Origin: Undibacterium sp. YM2
GTDB lineage: Bacteria > Pseudomonadota > Gammaproteobacteria > Burkholderiales > Burkholderiaceae_D
Direction: 5' to 3'
Assembly (NCBI RefSeq): GCF_009937975.1
Contig: NZ_AP018441.1
Span: 4,464,001 to 4,528,000 of the forward strand
DNA: 64,000 nt
Shown: piece after piece, positions 55,405 through 63,312 of the stretch
Position numbering within the stretch: position 1 is the stretch's first letter
Layout: each line of letters opens with the position of its first letter
Position numbers and translations under genes: made by a program
The notes under the pieces: model-generated
Database searches by the model: none
Told to the model about the DNA's origin: nothing
The model's input: the letters and a program-made list of their open reading frames with translations, nothing else

Positions 55405-55557
55405 ATGATTGAATCCATATTCAATTTGAGCTTTGAAGAATTTGAAAACGAATATGACAATCACAAGACAGCATCACAAGGAGAGATCAGGTCGCGACTA
55501 CTTCATTTAAGCTCCCTCGTTATTTGGAGCCGCATGCGTACGATTACGTTGCACTAA
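55405..55557 (+). pseudogene. Gene start truncated by a hairpin repeat
   Basis: Begins MIESIFNLSFEEFENEYDNH and reads 41 or so plausible residues, then runs into the repeat at 55536, which supplies the last residues (MRTITLH) and the stop. It probably is the 5' remnant of a longer gene of unknown function. It overlaps nothing and follows the previous gene by 26 bp. Confidence 0.4.
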
Positions 55558-55699
55558 TCGTACCTACGACGCTTGCTCACCTTCTATGCATCCCAAAATG
55601 AGCATTATAGTGGCCTGATTCCATGTCATGGAACTGCCAGACTGCATGAAGTGTTACGGGTCACCATGCGTACGATTACGTTACACTAATCGTACCTAC
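55536..55699. repeat. Two hairpin repeats in direct orientation
   Basis: GCGTACGATTACGTTGCACT (55536) and GCGTACGATTACGTTACACT (55668), each ending AATCGTACCTAC, with 100 bp between containing CCATGTCATGGAAC. They separate, and partly encode the ends of, the two convergent reading frames on either side. Confidence 0.75.
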
Positions 55700-56095
55700 A
55701 GCGCTGCCCTTTAGCATTTTCAATTCAAGCAGGTTTCGCAATAAATTGCCCGCCTCATCCAGTCCAATGTCATAGACGAGCCTGACCATTCTTACTATTC
55801 TTAATTCTGGCAAGCCTTCGCTTTTTGCGACCTGCACGAGTTCCTCAAGAGTCAAGCCAAAACTCTTCAGCAATTTGTACGTCTCATAGTTTGTAGAGTC
55901 GGCATCGCTTCCAATATCCTTCTTGCGTTCTGAGAGCTGATCAGGAAATGGAGGCCAGAGTAATTCGATCTCTTTAGCAAAACCAATTGCCAGGTCAATA
56001 CGCTTCGTATTTTCTAGAGCAGGGTCAGCTTTTAATTCGCTTAAAACTCTGAGCATATTTTGCATGCAGACCTTAAAAATAATTTCAGTTTCCAT
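55676..56095 (-). CDS. Hypothetical protein whose C-terminus runs into a repeat
   Basis: A 139-residue soluble protein starting METEIIFKVCMQNMLRVLSE, mostly helical. The last ten residues (GSAVGTISVT) and the stop are encoded by the hairpin repeat at 55668-55699, so the original C-terminus was probably replaced. No family recognised. Confidence 0.62.
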   Translation of the reverse strand: METEIIFKVCMQNMLRVLSELKADPALENTKRIDLAIGFAKEIELLWPPFPDQLSERKKDIGSDADSTNYETYKLLKSFGLTLEELVQVAKSEGLPELRIVRMVRLVYDIGLDEAGNLLRNLLELKMLKGSAVGTISVT

Positions 56096-56165
56096 TCATG
56101 CCTCTTTAATGACTTGCCCTTATCTTTGATTGTGCGGATATCCAGGATTTACTATATTTTCTCCA

Positions 56166-56447
56166 TCAAATCGCCGCTATTACTTTCGATGCGGTTTGTA
56201 GAGTCTTCTCATTCAATCGGACAGTGATCGTGGCGCCTTGCCAGGCATAGATGATTAATGATTTATTTTTGAACTCAAGCTGTAACCGGGCATTTGCAAT
56301 CGGGCCAAATCCCGCTACATGCGCTTTGTCTCCTGGTTCAATCCCAATTTCCTCCGCCCATGGTTCAATGACTAATTTAGATATGCTTTCGGGCATATTA
56401 TCTATTAAGACATTTTGTTCGCTCATTACAGCATTTTTTTCTATCAT
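56166..56447 (-). CDS. Hypothetical protein (93 aa)
   Basis: Soluble, begins MIEKNAVMSEQNVLIDNMPE; the second Met (56426) is an alternative start. A beta pattern (LQLEFKNKSLIIYAWQGATI) is visible. No family recognised. It is divergent from the TetR gene. Confidence 0.62.
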   Translation of the reverse strand: MIEKNAVMSEQNVLIDNMPESISKLVIEPWAEEIGIEPGDKAHVAGFGPIANARLQLEFKNKSLIIYAWQGATITVRLNEKTLQTASKVIAAI

Positions 56448-56562
56448 CTTTTACCGTCAGGTCCCAGAACGCGATCCATCATCTGCTCATACAACAATGG
56501 CACGGGGCGTTGTTCGCAGCTTAGCAGGATTTGTGTTTTCAAGACGCCATCACATCAAATCA

Positions 56563-56611
56563 ACCTACTAGTAGATAAAATCATTGACATCGATCTACTA
56601 GTAGGTACAAT
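56563..56611 (+). promoter_or_regulatory. TetR promoter with two palindromic operator sites
   Basis: Operator ACCTACTAGTAGAT (56563-56576) and its inverted copy ATCTACTAGTAGGT (56593-56606). A sigma-70 promoter is built around the second: TTGACA (56584-56589), 16 bp, TACAAT (56606-56611). A repressor bound at the second site would cover the spacer. The same site is repeated at 57665-57678 before the next gene. Autoregulation by the TetR protein at 56725 is the natural reading. Confidence 0.75.
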
Positions 56612-56724
56612 GCGCGCATGAACTCATTTTCCCTCATATTGAACAAGCCCTTGCCAGGAAGGCACGGCGAAGTGCGCATGCTGTCAGCGTTTGTACCATC
56701 ATTTGAATTAAAAGAAAGACAAGC

Positions 56725-57309
56725 ATGAGCTTAGAACTCTCCCCCAAAGCTGCCGAGATCGTCGCTTGCGCGCGCACCCTGCTGGCGGTTGGTGGTTATA
56801 ACAGCTTTAGCTATGCTGACATTTCTGCCTCTGTACATATCAGCAAGGCCAGTATTCACCATCACTTCGCCAGCAAGGCTGAACTGGTGCGCAAGTTGCT
56901 GGTGCTGTATCGCGAAGAAAGCCGGGCTGGCCTGGCGGCGATGGAGCAGCAGATTACTGAACCGGTGGCACAGCTCAGGGCCTACACCGGGTACTGGGCC
57001 GCGTGTATCCGCGATGGCAGTGCGCCTTTTTGCGTCTGCGCCATGCTGGCGGCGGAGTTACCGGCCATCCCTGCTGAGGTTGCAGATGAGGTTCGTGGTC
57101 ATTTCAAGGATTTGTCGGCATGGCTGGCCTCTGTGTTGAGCAAGGGCGCGGCACAGGGAGTCTTTGCCCTGAAAACAAAGCCCGAAGCAGAGGCATTGCG
57201 CTTCCAGGCGACGGTGCATGGGGCAATGCTGTCTGCCCGTGCCTATGGCGACCCGGAGATTTTTGCCAGCATTATTGAGCCGCTGATGCATCAATTGACT
57301 ACTGAATAA
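56725..57309 (+). CDS. TetR/AcrR-family transcriptional repressor
   Basis: A 194-residue repressor with an N-terminal DNA-binding domain (ARTLLAVGGYNSFSYADISA, SKASIHHHFASKAELVRKLL) and a C-terminal ligand and dimer domain with DGSAPFCVCAMLAAELPAI. The promoter carries two copies of an ACCTACTAGTAGAT operator and a third lies before the membrane-protein gene at 57688, so both are probable targets. The start ATG 56725 is after AAAGAAAGA. The 113-bp leader between promoter and gene has no clear ORF. Confidence 0.9.
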   Translation: MSLELSPKAAEIVACARTLLAVGGYNSFSYADISASVHISKASIHHHFASKAELVRKLLVLYREESRAGLAAMEQQITEPVAQLRAYTGYWAACIRDGSAPFCVCAMLAAELPAIPAEVADEVRGHFKDLSAWLASVLSKGAAQGVFALKTKPEAEALRFQATVHGAMLSARAYGDPEIFASIIEPLMHQLTTE

Positions 57310-57320
57310 TTTAAATGACA

Positions 57321-57577
57321 GGACTTACGCAAAACCACCCCAAAGCTTGCAGCTTACCGTACTTCCGAATTCGTCATACCCGCGCAGGCGGGTATCCATG
57401 TCTGATCGGCCTGTCTTATTGCCTGCGGGGTTGATCAACGATGGATTCCCGCTAAAAGCACGCGGGAATGACGGTTTGGGGGGCATAGGATGGCTTGTGC
57501 TCATTGTGCTCATTGTGCTCGATACTATCCATGCATGGCTGACGCAAAAAGCGTCAAGGGCAATTTTGCGTAAATCC
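57321..57577. mobile_element. 257-bp MITE-like element with GGACTTACGCAAAA ends, carrying REP hairpins
   Basis: Ends GGACTTACGCAAAA (57321-57334) and TTTTGCGTAAATCC (57564-57577), one mismatch. Inside are two palindromes, CGTCATACCCGCGCAGGCGG (57372 on) and ATTCCCGCTAAAAGCACGCG (57443 on), plus a short CTCATTGTG duplication. Related to 31780-31878. It sits between the TetR stop and its terminator. Confidence 0.7.
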
Positions 57578-57614
57578 TGAATAACTTAAACAGGCGATTT
57601 CGCCTGTCTGGCCG

Positions 57615-57650
57615 ACCGGAAAATGCTGCTATTTATTTCCGGTTTTTTTT
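57615..57650 (+). terminator. Rho-independent terminator after the TetR unit
   Basis: Stem ACCGGAAA / ATTTCCGGT with 12-base loop, followed by eight T residues. It is about 310 bp after the TetR stop because the MITE-like element lies in between. Confidence 0.78.
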
Positions 57651-57664
57651 GAAGCAATCACTCT

Positions 57665-57678
57665 ACCTACTAATAGAT
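57665..57678. promoter_or_regulatory. Third TetR operator site
   Basis: ACCTACTAATAGAT, differing by one base from the two sites at 56563 and 56593. It lies 10 bp upstream of the ATG of the membrane protein and right after the terminator. Confidence 0.68.
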
Positions 57679-57687
57679 AACATCATC

Positions 57688-58191
57688 ATGCCACATCCAC
57701 TCTCTCCTCTGGGCATTGCCCATACAGCCATCAGTCTATTGCCAGTCGTAGCTGGCCTGTATAGTTTTATCCGTTACCAGGCAATTGATACGAGCAGGCG
57801 TTCCGGCCAGGTCTATCTGGCCGGGCTGGCAGTGTCGGTATTTACGGCGTTTGGCCTGTCCAGCACCGGCAGCTTCAATCCTGGCCATGTGCTGGGCATA
57901 CTGGCGCTGATTGCGGCCTTTGGCAGCCTGCTGGTGACGCGCTTGTCTTTTCTGGGGCGACTACGACCTTACCTGGCCACGTTCGGGCTGTCGTTCAGCT
58001 TCTTCCTGACGATGATACCAGGCACGGTAGAAACCCTGACCCGGCTGCCGGTGGCAAATCCATTAGCCAGCGGGCCAGAATCACCCGTGGTACGCGCGGT
58101 ACTTTTGACCTGGGTAATAAGCCTGCTCGTGGGCTTTGCACTTCAAGCGCGGGCTCTTCGCTTGCGTCATCGAAAAGCAACAGGCAATTAG
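57688..58191 (+). CDS. Hypothetical membrane protein, putative TetR target
   Basis: A 167-residue protein with four or five hydrophobic segments (about 8-27, 40-60, 65-85, 95-115, 135-153) and a basic C-terminal tail (RALRLRHRKATGN). No family recognised with certainty. The start at 57688 is used because a TTG at 57649 would place the operator inside the coding sequence. Regulation by the upstream TetR is likely from the shared operator. Confidence 0.72.
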   Translation: MPHPLSPLGIAHTAISLLPVVAGLYSFIRYQAIDTSRRSGQVYLAGLAVSVFTAFGLSSTGSFNPGHVLGILALIAAFGSLLVTRLSFLGRLRPYLATFGLSFSFFLTMIPGTVETLTRLPVANPLASGPESPVVRAVLLTWVISLLVGFALQARALRLRHRKATGN

Positions 58192-58341
58192 TGGACTATG
58201 GCGTTGCATAGTGAGTGAGGGGCATGTGCGCTGCGCATCAGGGCAAGGCACGCAGCCGTGCACATGCAGGCATGATGGATGCAGGCTCATCGCTGGCTTG
58301 CAATGCCGGAATAAGGAGTCGCTTCAAAACCATGCATGCGA

Positions 58342-58842
58342 CTACACTGCAATGATCACATCTACGACCCTGAAGCCAGAAATCCAACGAACACCGTCAA
58401 TCTCAATAAAAGCATCATGCTCCAAAATTCTATTCTTCGCATCGCTTAAAGGAACGATATAAATTAAACCAGGACAGTGAAAGCTTAACAAATCAATGTT
58501 CGCTTTAGCGAACTGAAGAGTACATATTAAACCAGGTTGCGATCCACTAAATATGACCGCTACATCAGTAAATTTTCCCAAACTTGTGTTGCTGATAAAA
58601 ATCTCTGTTTCTTCGTCACTAACTTCATTCCACGGAAGTTGCATGGAGTTTGGTATGCGTCCCCAACCAAGCCTCATCCCGGAAACATGCCAAGGATAAT
58701 TTTCGGTGATATGAGCATCAAATTCGGAGCACAAATCCCGTTCAAATAAGGTGGCAGAACCATTTTCCAAGAGCTCTCGATTTTTGGGTAAATCAACGAT
58801 TAAGGAAACCATAGTAGCTTGTGTCAATTGAGGTTTCAGCAT
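58342..58842 (-). CDS. Hypothetical protein (about 166 aa)
   Basis: Soluble, with ENYPWHVSGMRLGWGRIPNS and a beta-rich C-terminal half ending in VVDVIIAV. Start uncertain: ATG 58842 chosen, ATG 58812 and TTG 58875 possible. Immunity-protein-like in size. It is the last of a minus-strand run with the two genes to its right (gap 79 bp). Confidence 0.6.
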   Translation of the reverse strand: MLKPQLTQATMVSLIVDLPKNRELLENGSATLFERDLCSEFDAHITENYPWHVSGMRLGWGRIPNSMQLPWNEVSDEETEIFISNTSLGKFTDVAVIFSGSQPGLICTLQFAKANIDLLSFHCPGLIYIVPLSDAKNRILEHDAFIEIDGVRWISGFRVVDVIIAV

Positions 58843-58921
58843 GTCTTGCCCATGCTTGCAATAGCGCCGGGCCAATAGTGCTTATCGCTCCGACAGCGTT
58901 TGTGTATGCCCCGCTTAGGTT

Positions 58922-59521
58922 TTAATATACAAGGACGTACTTGATGTTGGTATCTATTCTTCTTTTGCTGACAACCTGTCTCTTTAAGCTGTAAGGATTC
59001 GCTATCACCCTCAGTTCTCCATTTTCAGTATCGAACAATAATCTCGTTTGACATTCGCTACCGGCCAAAATTGTGGGCAAGGGCAACCTGCGTCTGGTTT
59101 CATGAGTTTCTCCACTGGTTACATCCATAATTTTGTGACGCTCGCCTTGAAGCTCTACATAAGGAATGCCACGCTCAGCAAGCATTCGTTCAGCATCCCA
59201 AATGCTTTTGAAAAAAGAATTGTCAAATGCTGCCATGTCAAAATACCAGCCATGCGCTTGTCCGTCATCATGCGAAACAGAGCAGGTAATAGCATCAAGA
59301 ACATTGCCTTCAAAGTACAGGGTCCAAATCCCATAACCCCACATGTCTGCATTCATATATTCTGGAATTTCATCCCATTGTTCAGAGTGTACCCAGCCAG
59401 GTGGGATGCCAAACAACGCTACTACTCGCTCTTTGGTATCGCCTGGTGAAACACCGGCTAGTTCTCCGGTGGCAATCCAGGAAAAAATATCTGCTTCAGG
59501 CTTTGAAATTTCAGGGTTCAT
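58922..59521 (-). CDS. Hypothetical protein (199 aa)
   Basis: Begins MNPEISKPEADIFSWIATGE; has DMWGYGIWTLYFEGNVLDAI, typical of small immunity-type folds (SmpA/OmlA-like short helical-beta pattern is also conceivable, but there is no lipobox). Starts 11 bp after the stop of the CPCC gene at 59533-60096, so they form a unit. Confidence 0.65.
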   Translation of the reverse strand: MNPEISKPEADIFSWIATGELAGVSPGDTKERVVALFGIPPGWVHSEQWDEIPEYMNADMWGYGIWTLYFEGNVLDAITCSVSHDDGQAHGWYFDMAAFDNSFFKSIWDAERMLAERGIPYVELQGERHKIMDVTSGETHETRRRLPLPTILAGSECQTRLLFDTENGELRVIANPYSLKRQVVSKRRIDTNIKYVLVY

Positions 59522-59532
59522 GGCTTTGCTGG

Positions 59533-60096
59533 TTAAGTCTCACATTCCTGTCTCTCAAATACATATCGCTCCCGTCCATCAGAAAGGACATATCGTTGAA
59601 CCTCTTCACTGACGGCACCAATGTCTTGGAAATTCTGTTGTGCCTCGCGTAAAGTCATGCGGTTCGGCGAGCTAAGCTGATCTAATTCACATGTACCGTC
59701 ATCTTCCCAAAAGCACACACGACAAATTTCATATTCCCCATTCACGTCCAGGCTCCGGTACCCACAACAGGGACAGGCCATCAATTTTTCGACCCGACCT
59801 TCTATCACAACTTTCGATCCATGCAGTGCAGTCTGCGCTTCCAGATACGAGTTGACCACGCCCAGATACGTATGACGAAGTGCAATCTTTAGCAGGAAAT
59901 CATATATTGCATTATCTGGATCGTCAGGTTCGTCACAACAGGTGATTTTCTCTTTCAAGAGATCCGTAAGCTCTGCGTAACCAGAATCACCTGCGTCAAT
60001 GGACCACCAGTCCAGCAACAAGGCCTCTCGCTCCTTGGTTGACAACCGGGCAAGGTCACGTAGCACTAATAAATCAATTGCTTCATCTCTCGTCAT
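59533..60096 (-). CDS. CPCC-family cysteine-rich protein
   Basis: A 187-residue protein. The C-terminal part is a CPCC domain: LMACPCCGYRSLDVNGEYEI, then CRVCFWEDDG and SSPNRMTLREAQQNF, a zinc-binding fold seen in small accessory proteins next to toxin-immunity genes. The N-terminus (about 1-90) is helical and acidic. The start ATG 60096 begins MTRDEAIDLLVLRDLARL. Confidence 0.82.
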   Translation of the reverse strand: MTRDEAIDLLVLRDLARLSTKEREALLLDWWSIDAGDSGYAELTDLLKEKITCCDEPDDPDNAIYDFLLKIALRHTYLGVVNSYLEAQTALHGSKVVIEGRVEKLMACPCCGYRSLDVNGEYEICRVCFWEDDGTCELDQLSSPNRMTLREAQQNFQDIGAVSEEVQRYVLSDGRERYVFERQECET

Positions 60097-60165
60097 AAAA
60101 TCATCAGGAAAAACTATGTATTCGGCCTCTTAAAATCAAGTCTCATCTATTACATGCAAATGCAG

Positions 60166-60561
60166 TCATTTCCAGAATTGCCACCATTTCTTCGCTGGCG
60201 AACCAGGCGATTGATAGCTTGGCCGCAGTGGGCTGGCATGATCGCAGCAATTCGTCATCTTCAAGCGCATGAGTATCTTTGGGTCTTTTCCACCGTATCG
60301 TAATGCATCAACGCAACAGACTTCAATCGCACTGCATGCCTGTTCTATCTCTTCTGCGGACTGTGGCTGCTGCAAAAAATAGGTATCCAAATTTTCGTCA
60401 GTCAAGGGCGCCAGTAGAGTTGGCGCTTCGCTCTCGGGAACGCCGCAAGACAAACACTGCCCATTCCAAGTACCGTCACATCGTTGATCTCCCAGAGTGT
60501 AGAAAGGGCCCGGAGCGTTTTTGGGGAAACGTTGTGGGTGCTTAAAATAATCACTATTCAT
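60166..60561 (-). CDS. Hypothetical ferredoxin-like cysteine-motif protein (131 aa)
   Basis: Begins MNSDYFKHPQRFPKNAPGPF; the motif CDGTWNGQCLSCGVPESEAP carries three cysteines (C-x8-C-x2-C). The pattern is met in small uncharacterised proteins near immunity genes and may bind zinc or an iron-sulphur cluster. The frame is open to 60720, but ATG 60561 gives the natural start. A second cysteine group (CCVDALRY, NCCDHASP) is at the end. Confidence 0.65.
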   Translation of the reverse strand: MNSDYFKHPQRFPKNAPGPFYTLGDQRCDGTWNGQCLSCGVPESEAPTLLAPLTDENLDTYFLQQPQSAEEIEQACSAIEVCCVDALRYGGKDPKILMRLKMTNCCDHASPLRPSYQSPGSPAKKWWQFWK

Positions 60562-60800
60562 CGTTATCGCCAATTGTATCTGGCCTGGAAAATCGCCTGG
60601 GCAGGTCAATTTAACCTGATCATGCGCATTTCGAACACAAAAGCTTGCGCGTTTCTTCGTAGCTGGAATGCAGTGCAGCCAATACCGTAGCGGGTGATAC
60701 GTGCTCCAGGCCAATATCAACTACCGCGATGAGATCAACGCCCATGCGCTCGTCCGTACTCAAGCATACCTGTTATGCAAATATTCACCTCAGTTCGTAC

Positions 60801-61331
60801 TTACGCAGAAAGTTTGCCAGCCACTGCCTGCGCGAAAGCGTCAACATCGGCCTGCGGGCCGTCACCGAAGTTGAGATGTGCATCTTCATCTGTCCATTCA
60901 CAAAACACTGTCCTGGGCGTGCCGTCCAGGTTGATGCCGCATTCGAGCGTGAAATAACGTATGCCTGCGTCTTCTGGTGGCAACTCGTTTTCACCATTGA
61001 CCATGAGCACTGCGGCAATATAATGCACCTCTGCCACGGCCCTGGGCTCAGGCATGCGGAGTATCACGGCGGGGTATGGGCCCATTCGGCACGTCGTGAC
61101 CACGACATCATCGACTCTCAGTTCTTTGGACGGATTTTTGACATATTTGGCGCAGACATCCCACATCCATGCCAGATAGGGCTTTTGCTCTTCAGATGCC
61201 ATGAGTGAGAAAAACTGCAGCGGATTATCAACGCATGCCTGACGAACGCCCTGATGGGCAAACACATAATGTTGCTCGCGTGGTTCGCTGAGCAAGCCTG
61301 TGGGTGACTCTTTCTTTTTGTTGAAGAACAT
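60801..61331 (-). CDS. Hypothetical protein (176 aa)
   Basis: Soluble, begins MFFNKKKESPTGLLSEPREQ. It contains YFTLECGINLDGTPRTVFCE and a C-terminal alanine-rich helix. No motif with known function. Same strand as the preceding run. Immunity-type or accessory role cannot be proven. Confidence 0.62.
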   Translation of the reverse strand: MFFNKKKESPTGLLSEPREQHYVFAHQGVRQACVDNPLQFFSLMASEEQKPYLAWMWDVCAKYVKNPSKELRVDDVVVTTCRMGPYPAVILRMPEPRAVAEVHYIAAVLMVNGENELPPEDAGIRYFTLECGINLDGTPRTVFCEWTDEDAHLNFGDGPQADVDAFAQAVAGKLSA

Positions 61332-61392
61332 GGTGGCGTTTTTCTAAAAATGGATTTGCAAAAGTTGGGACTTGAATGATATGCAGAGACTT

Positions 61393-61410
61393 GGTGCGTC
61401 GAGACGCACC
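61393..61410. repeat. REP hairpin GGTGCGTCGAGACGCACC, downstream of RAYT
   Basis: Perfect 8-bp stem GGTGCGTC / GACGCACC with 2-base loop. Together with the copy at 62145 it brackets the RAYT gene. Confidence 0.8.
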
Positions 61411-61564
61411 ATCTGCGCAATTAAAAATTTCAATCTTCAAATGACAATGGTACTGTAGATTCTCCCGTTTTTAGTCAGGATAATCAATATCAACTTCATC
61501 ACCTCCGGCCCAGTTCTGAGGGTACACACCTTGTTCTGCCAGACGATGAAAAGTTGAATACGGC

Positions 61565-62002
61565 CTAGTCAACCAGTTTATCAACAAGGCCATGCTTTTG
61601 TGGATTGATGTGAACGTAATCCATGTGCGCAGAAAAATCCTGTTCGTCGCGTATCAAATGCTCCCAAAAACGTCGTTGCCAGATTCCGCGTTCATTGCGA
61701 CGAGACCTGGATGAAGAAATCACTTCGGTAGCGGGGAGTGTCTTTGAGAAATTGCTTTTGATCATACGCCAGCGCACAGAAAAATCAGTATCGCCTTGCG
61801 GTAATTCAATCACGCAATGCAGATGATCGGGTAAAACGACCCAGGCATGAATGGTGAATGGATATGCTTCACGCGCCTGACGGACAGCTTCACTCAAATT
61901 TTCAATATACCGCACTAACAGATCATTTCCGGAACGCTTAAGAAGATTGACGGTGAAAAAATATGTCCCACCCGGGTGCCAGGCGCGACGGTAATTGGAC
62001 AT
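61565..62002 (-). CDS. RAYT (REP-associated tyrosine transposase, Y1/IS200-like)
   Basis: A 145-residue single-strand nuclease of the HUH family. His60 and His62 in LPDHLHCVIELP coordinate the metal, and Tyr129 in YVHINPQKHGLV is the likely nucleophile. The beginning MSNYRRAWHPGGTYFFTVNL is typical for RAYT. Such proteins nick and spread REP hairpins. Here hairpins GGTGCGTC..GACGCACC flank the gene on both sides (61393-61410 and 62145-62166), and the same hairpin family is found throughout the window. No terminal insertion-sequence ends are seen, so it is a domesticated chromosomal gene. Confidence 0.9.
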   Translation of the reverse strand: MSNYRRAWHPGGTYFFTVNLLKRSGNDLLVRYIENLSEAVRQAREAYPFTIHAWVVLPDHLHCVIELPQGDTDFSVRWRMIKSNFSKTLPATEVISSSRSRRNERGIWQRRFWEHLIRDEQDFSAHMDYVHINPQKHGLVDKLVD

Positions 62003-62144
62003 GAAATTTACTCGGCGAGTTTTTTGTTTTGACTGTCCTGCAAATATGCTACAACAAATAGCCTAACACCTTGGTTAAAACCAGCTTTCCGATCTGCTTT
62101 TTTTACACATTCATCAATACACTTTTGCTCATTTTAACGCTGAC

Positions 62145-62166
62145 GGTGCGTCAAGACGCACCCTAC
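62145..62166. repeat. REP hairpin GGTGCGTCAAGACGCACC, upstream of RAYT
   Basis: Stem GGTGCGTC / GACGCACC with AA loop, followed by CTAC (GTAG on the other strand), the same tail as the REP at 22091. Confidence 0.8.
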
Positions 62167-62181
62167 AGGTTACGGCATGTA

Positions 62182-62664
62182 CTACATATACAAAGTCTTA
62201 TGATGCAAATAATTGCGATAGACGATTTTGAATGCCTCGATATCGCGCTTGTCTTGCTGCACAAGCAAATCACGCACTTCGCATTCGTTGTCTTCGATTT
62301 TATAGACCCAGAAATCGAGTTTGATTTCTGGATGATCTTGCGAAACGATGGAGACACCCTTGCCACCGCCGAGAAAATTGGAAAACAGATAGACCAGGAA
62401 TTTACCCTTGAGAATTTTCTTGTCTATCTTTAATTCATCGAGAACGCTGGCGGCTCTTTCTTCTGCGGGGGAGACATCCTGGCGGTGGTCTGCGTAGGTA
62501 TTGAGAAACTGACGCAAATGTCTGACCTCTGCGGTTTTATAGGTCTGGCCGTATTTGGCAAGTTGCTCTTGATTGAGTACGAGTTCTTTGGGTGCTTCTG
62601 TTTGTGCCTGGCTGGCCAGGGGGAGCAGGAACAGGGACAACAGAAGCAGTTTTTTGATATGCAT
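62182..62664 (-). CDS. Hypothetical exported protein (160 aa)
   Basis: Signal peptide MHIKKLLLLSLFLLPLASQA, mature part helical with SIVSQDHPEIKLDFWVYKIE. No family recognised. It begins 12 bp after the stop of the TonB-like gene, so the two are one transcript. Confidence 0.65.
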   Translation of the reverse strand: MHIKKLLLLSLFLLPLASQAQTEAPKELVLNQEQLAKYGQTYKTAEVRHLRQFLNTYADHRQDVSPAEERAASVLDELKIDKKILKGKFLVYLFSNFLGGGKGVSIVSQDHPEIKLDFWVYKIEDNECEVRDLLVQQDKRDIEAFKIVYRNYLHHKTLYM

Positions 62665-62676
62665 GTTTTTTCGGGC

Positions 62677-63249
62677 CTATTTTGATGCGCTACTTTTGTT
62701 ATCAGTGGGAGCTTCTGTTTCTTGCTTGTTAAAATTAAAATGGAAGATAAGCACACGTACTTCAGCTTGCTTGTTGCTTGTCTTTGCCTTCGAAAACCGG
62801 GGAAAAGGAGCACTATGACGGGCAATACTCAGGGCTGCGTCGTCGAGATCCTTATTGCCAGAAGACCTTTCAATTTGTATTCCACTGCCTTGTTCATAGA
62901 TGTTGCCACTTTCCGTGATGGCAACGGACACATAAGCTTCACCATATAATTTCTTGCCATCTTTTGATGGAAAATGATCTGTGCCATAATCTTCTATTCT
63001 TTTCGAGACCATTTTGTAATAAATGGCATGCTCCCGGTTTTTTGTCGAGGGCGTAATATAGGTTCGATTGTTTTTGCCAGCAACTGAGATATTTTTTTGG
63101 CCGTTCTGCTCATCTATCATCCGGGCAATTTCTGCAGCCTTTGCGGCTAATTGCTCATCCAGTTTTTTTATTTTCTCAACATCGGCACAAGCAGCGCTAC
63201 AAGATAAGAACAAACTCAGGGATAACAGGTATTGCGCAAAATGCTTCAT
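62677..63249 (-). CDS. TonB C-terminal-domain-like periplasmic protein
   Basis: A 190-residue exported protein with signal peptide (about 1-22), coiled-coil (VEKIKKLDEQLAAKAAEIAR) and a TonB_C-like domain (YYKMVSKRIEDYGTDHFP, GEAYVSVAITESGNI, LDDAALSIARHSAPFPRF). TonB-type C-termini contact outer membrane partners; here there is no N-terminal TonB helix with a long Pro-rich part, so it is not a classic TonB. Partner genes are unknown. Confidence 0.72.
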   Translation of the reverse strand: MKHFAQYLLSLSLFLSCSAACADVEKIKKLDEQLAAKAAEIARMIDEQNGQKNISVAGKNNRTYITPSTKNREHAIYYKMVSKRIEDYGTDHFPSKDGKKLYGEAYVSVAITESGNIYEQGSGIQIERSSGNKDLDDAALSIARHSAPFPRFSKAKTSNKQAEVRVLIFHFNFNKQETEAPTDNKSSASK

Positions 63250-63312
63250 TGAGATTTTTAATATTTTTAAATTGGTATGTAAGGATAGAAAGCGACAGGT
63301 AGCAATGCTATT

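Noticed and set aside
50224..55699. Integron cassette array with attC-like hairpins
   Set aside because: No integron integrase, genes lie in both directions, and the hairpins lack the GTTRRRY and RYYYAAC core pair.
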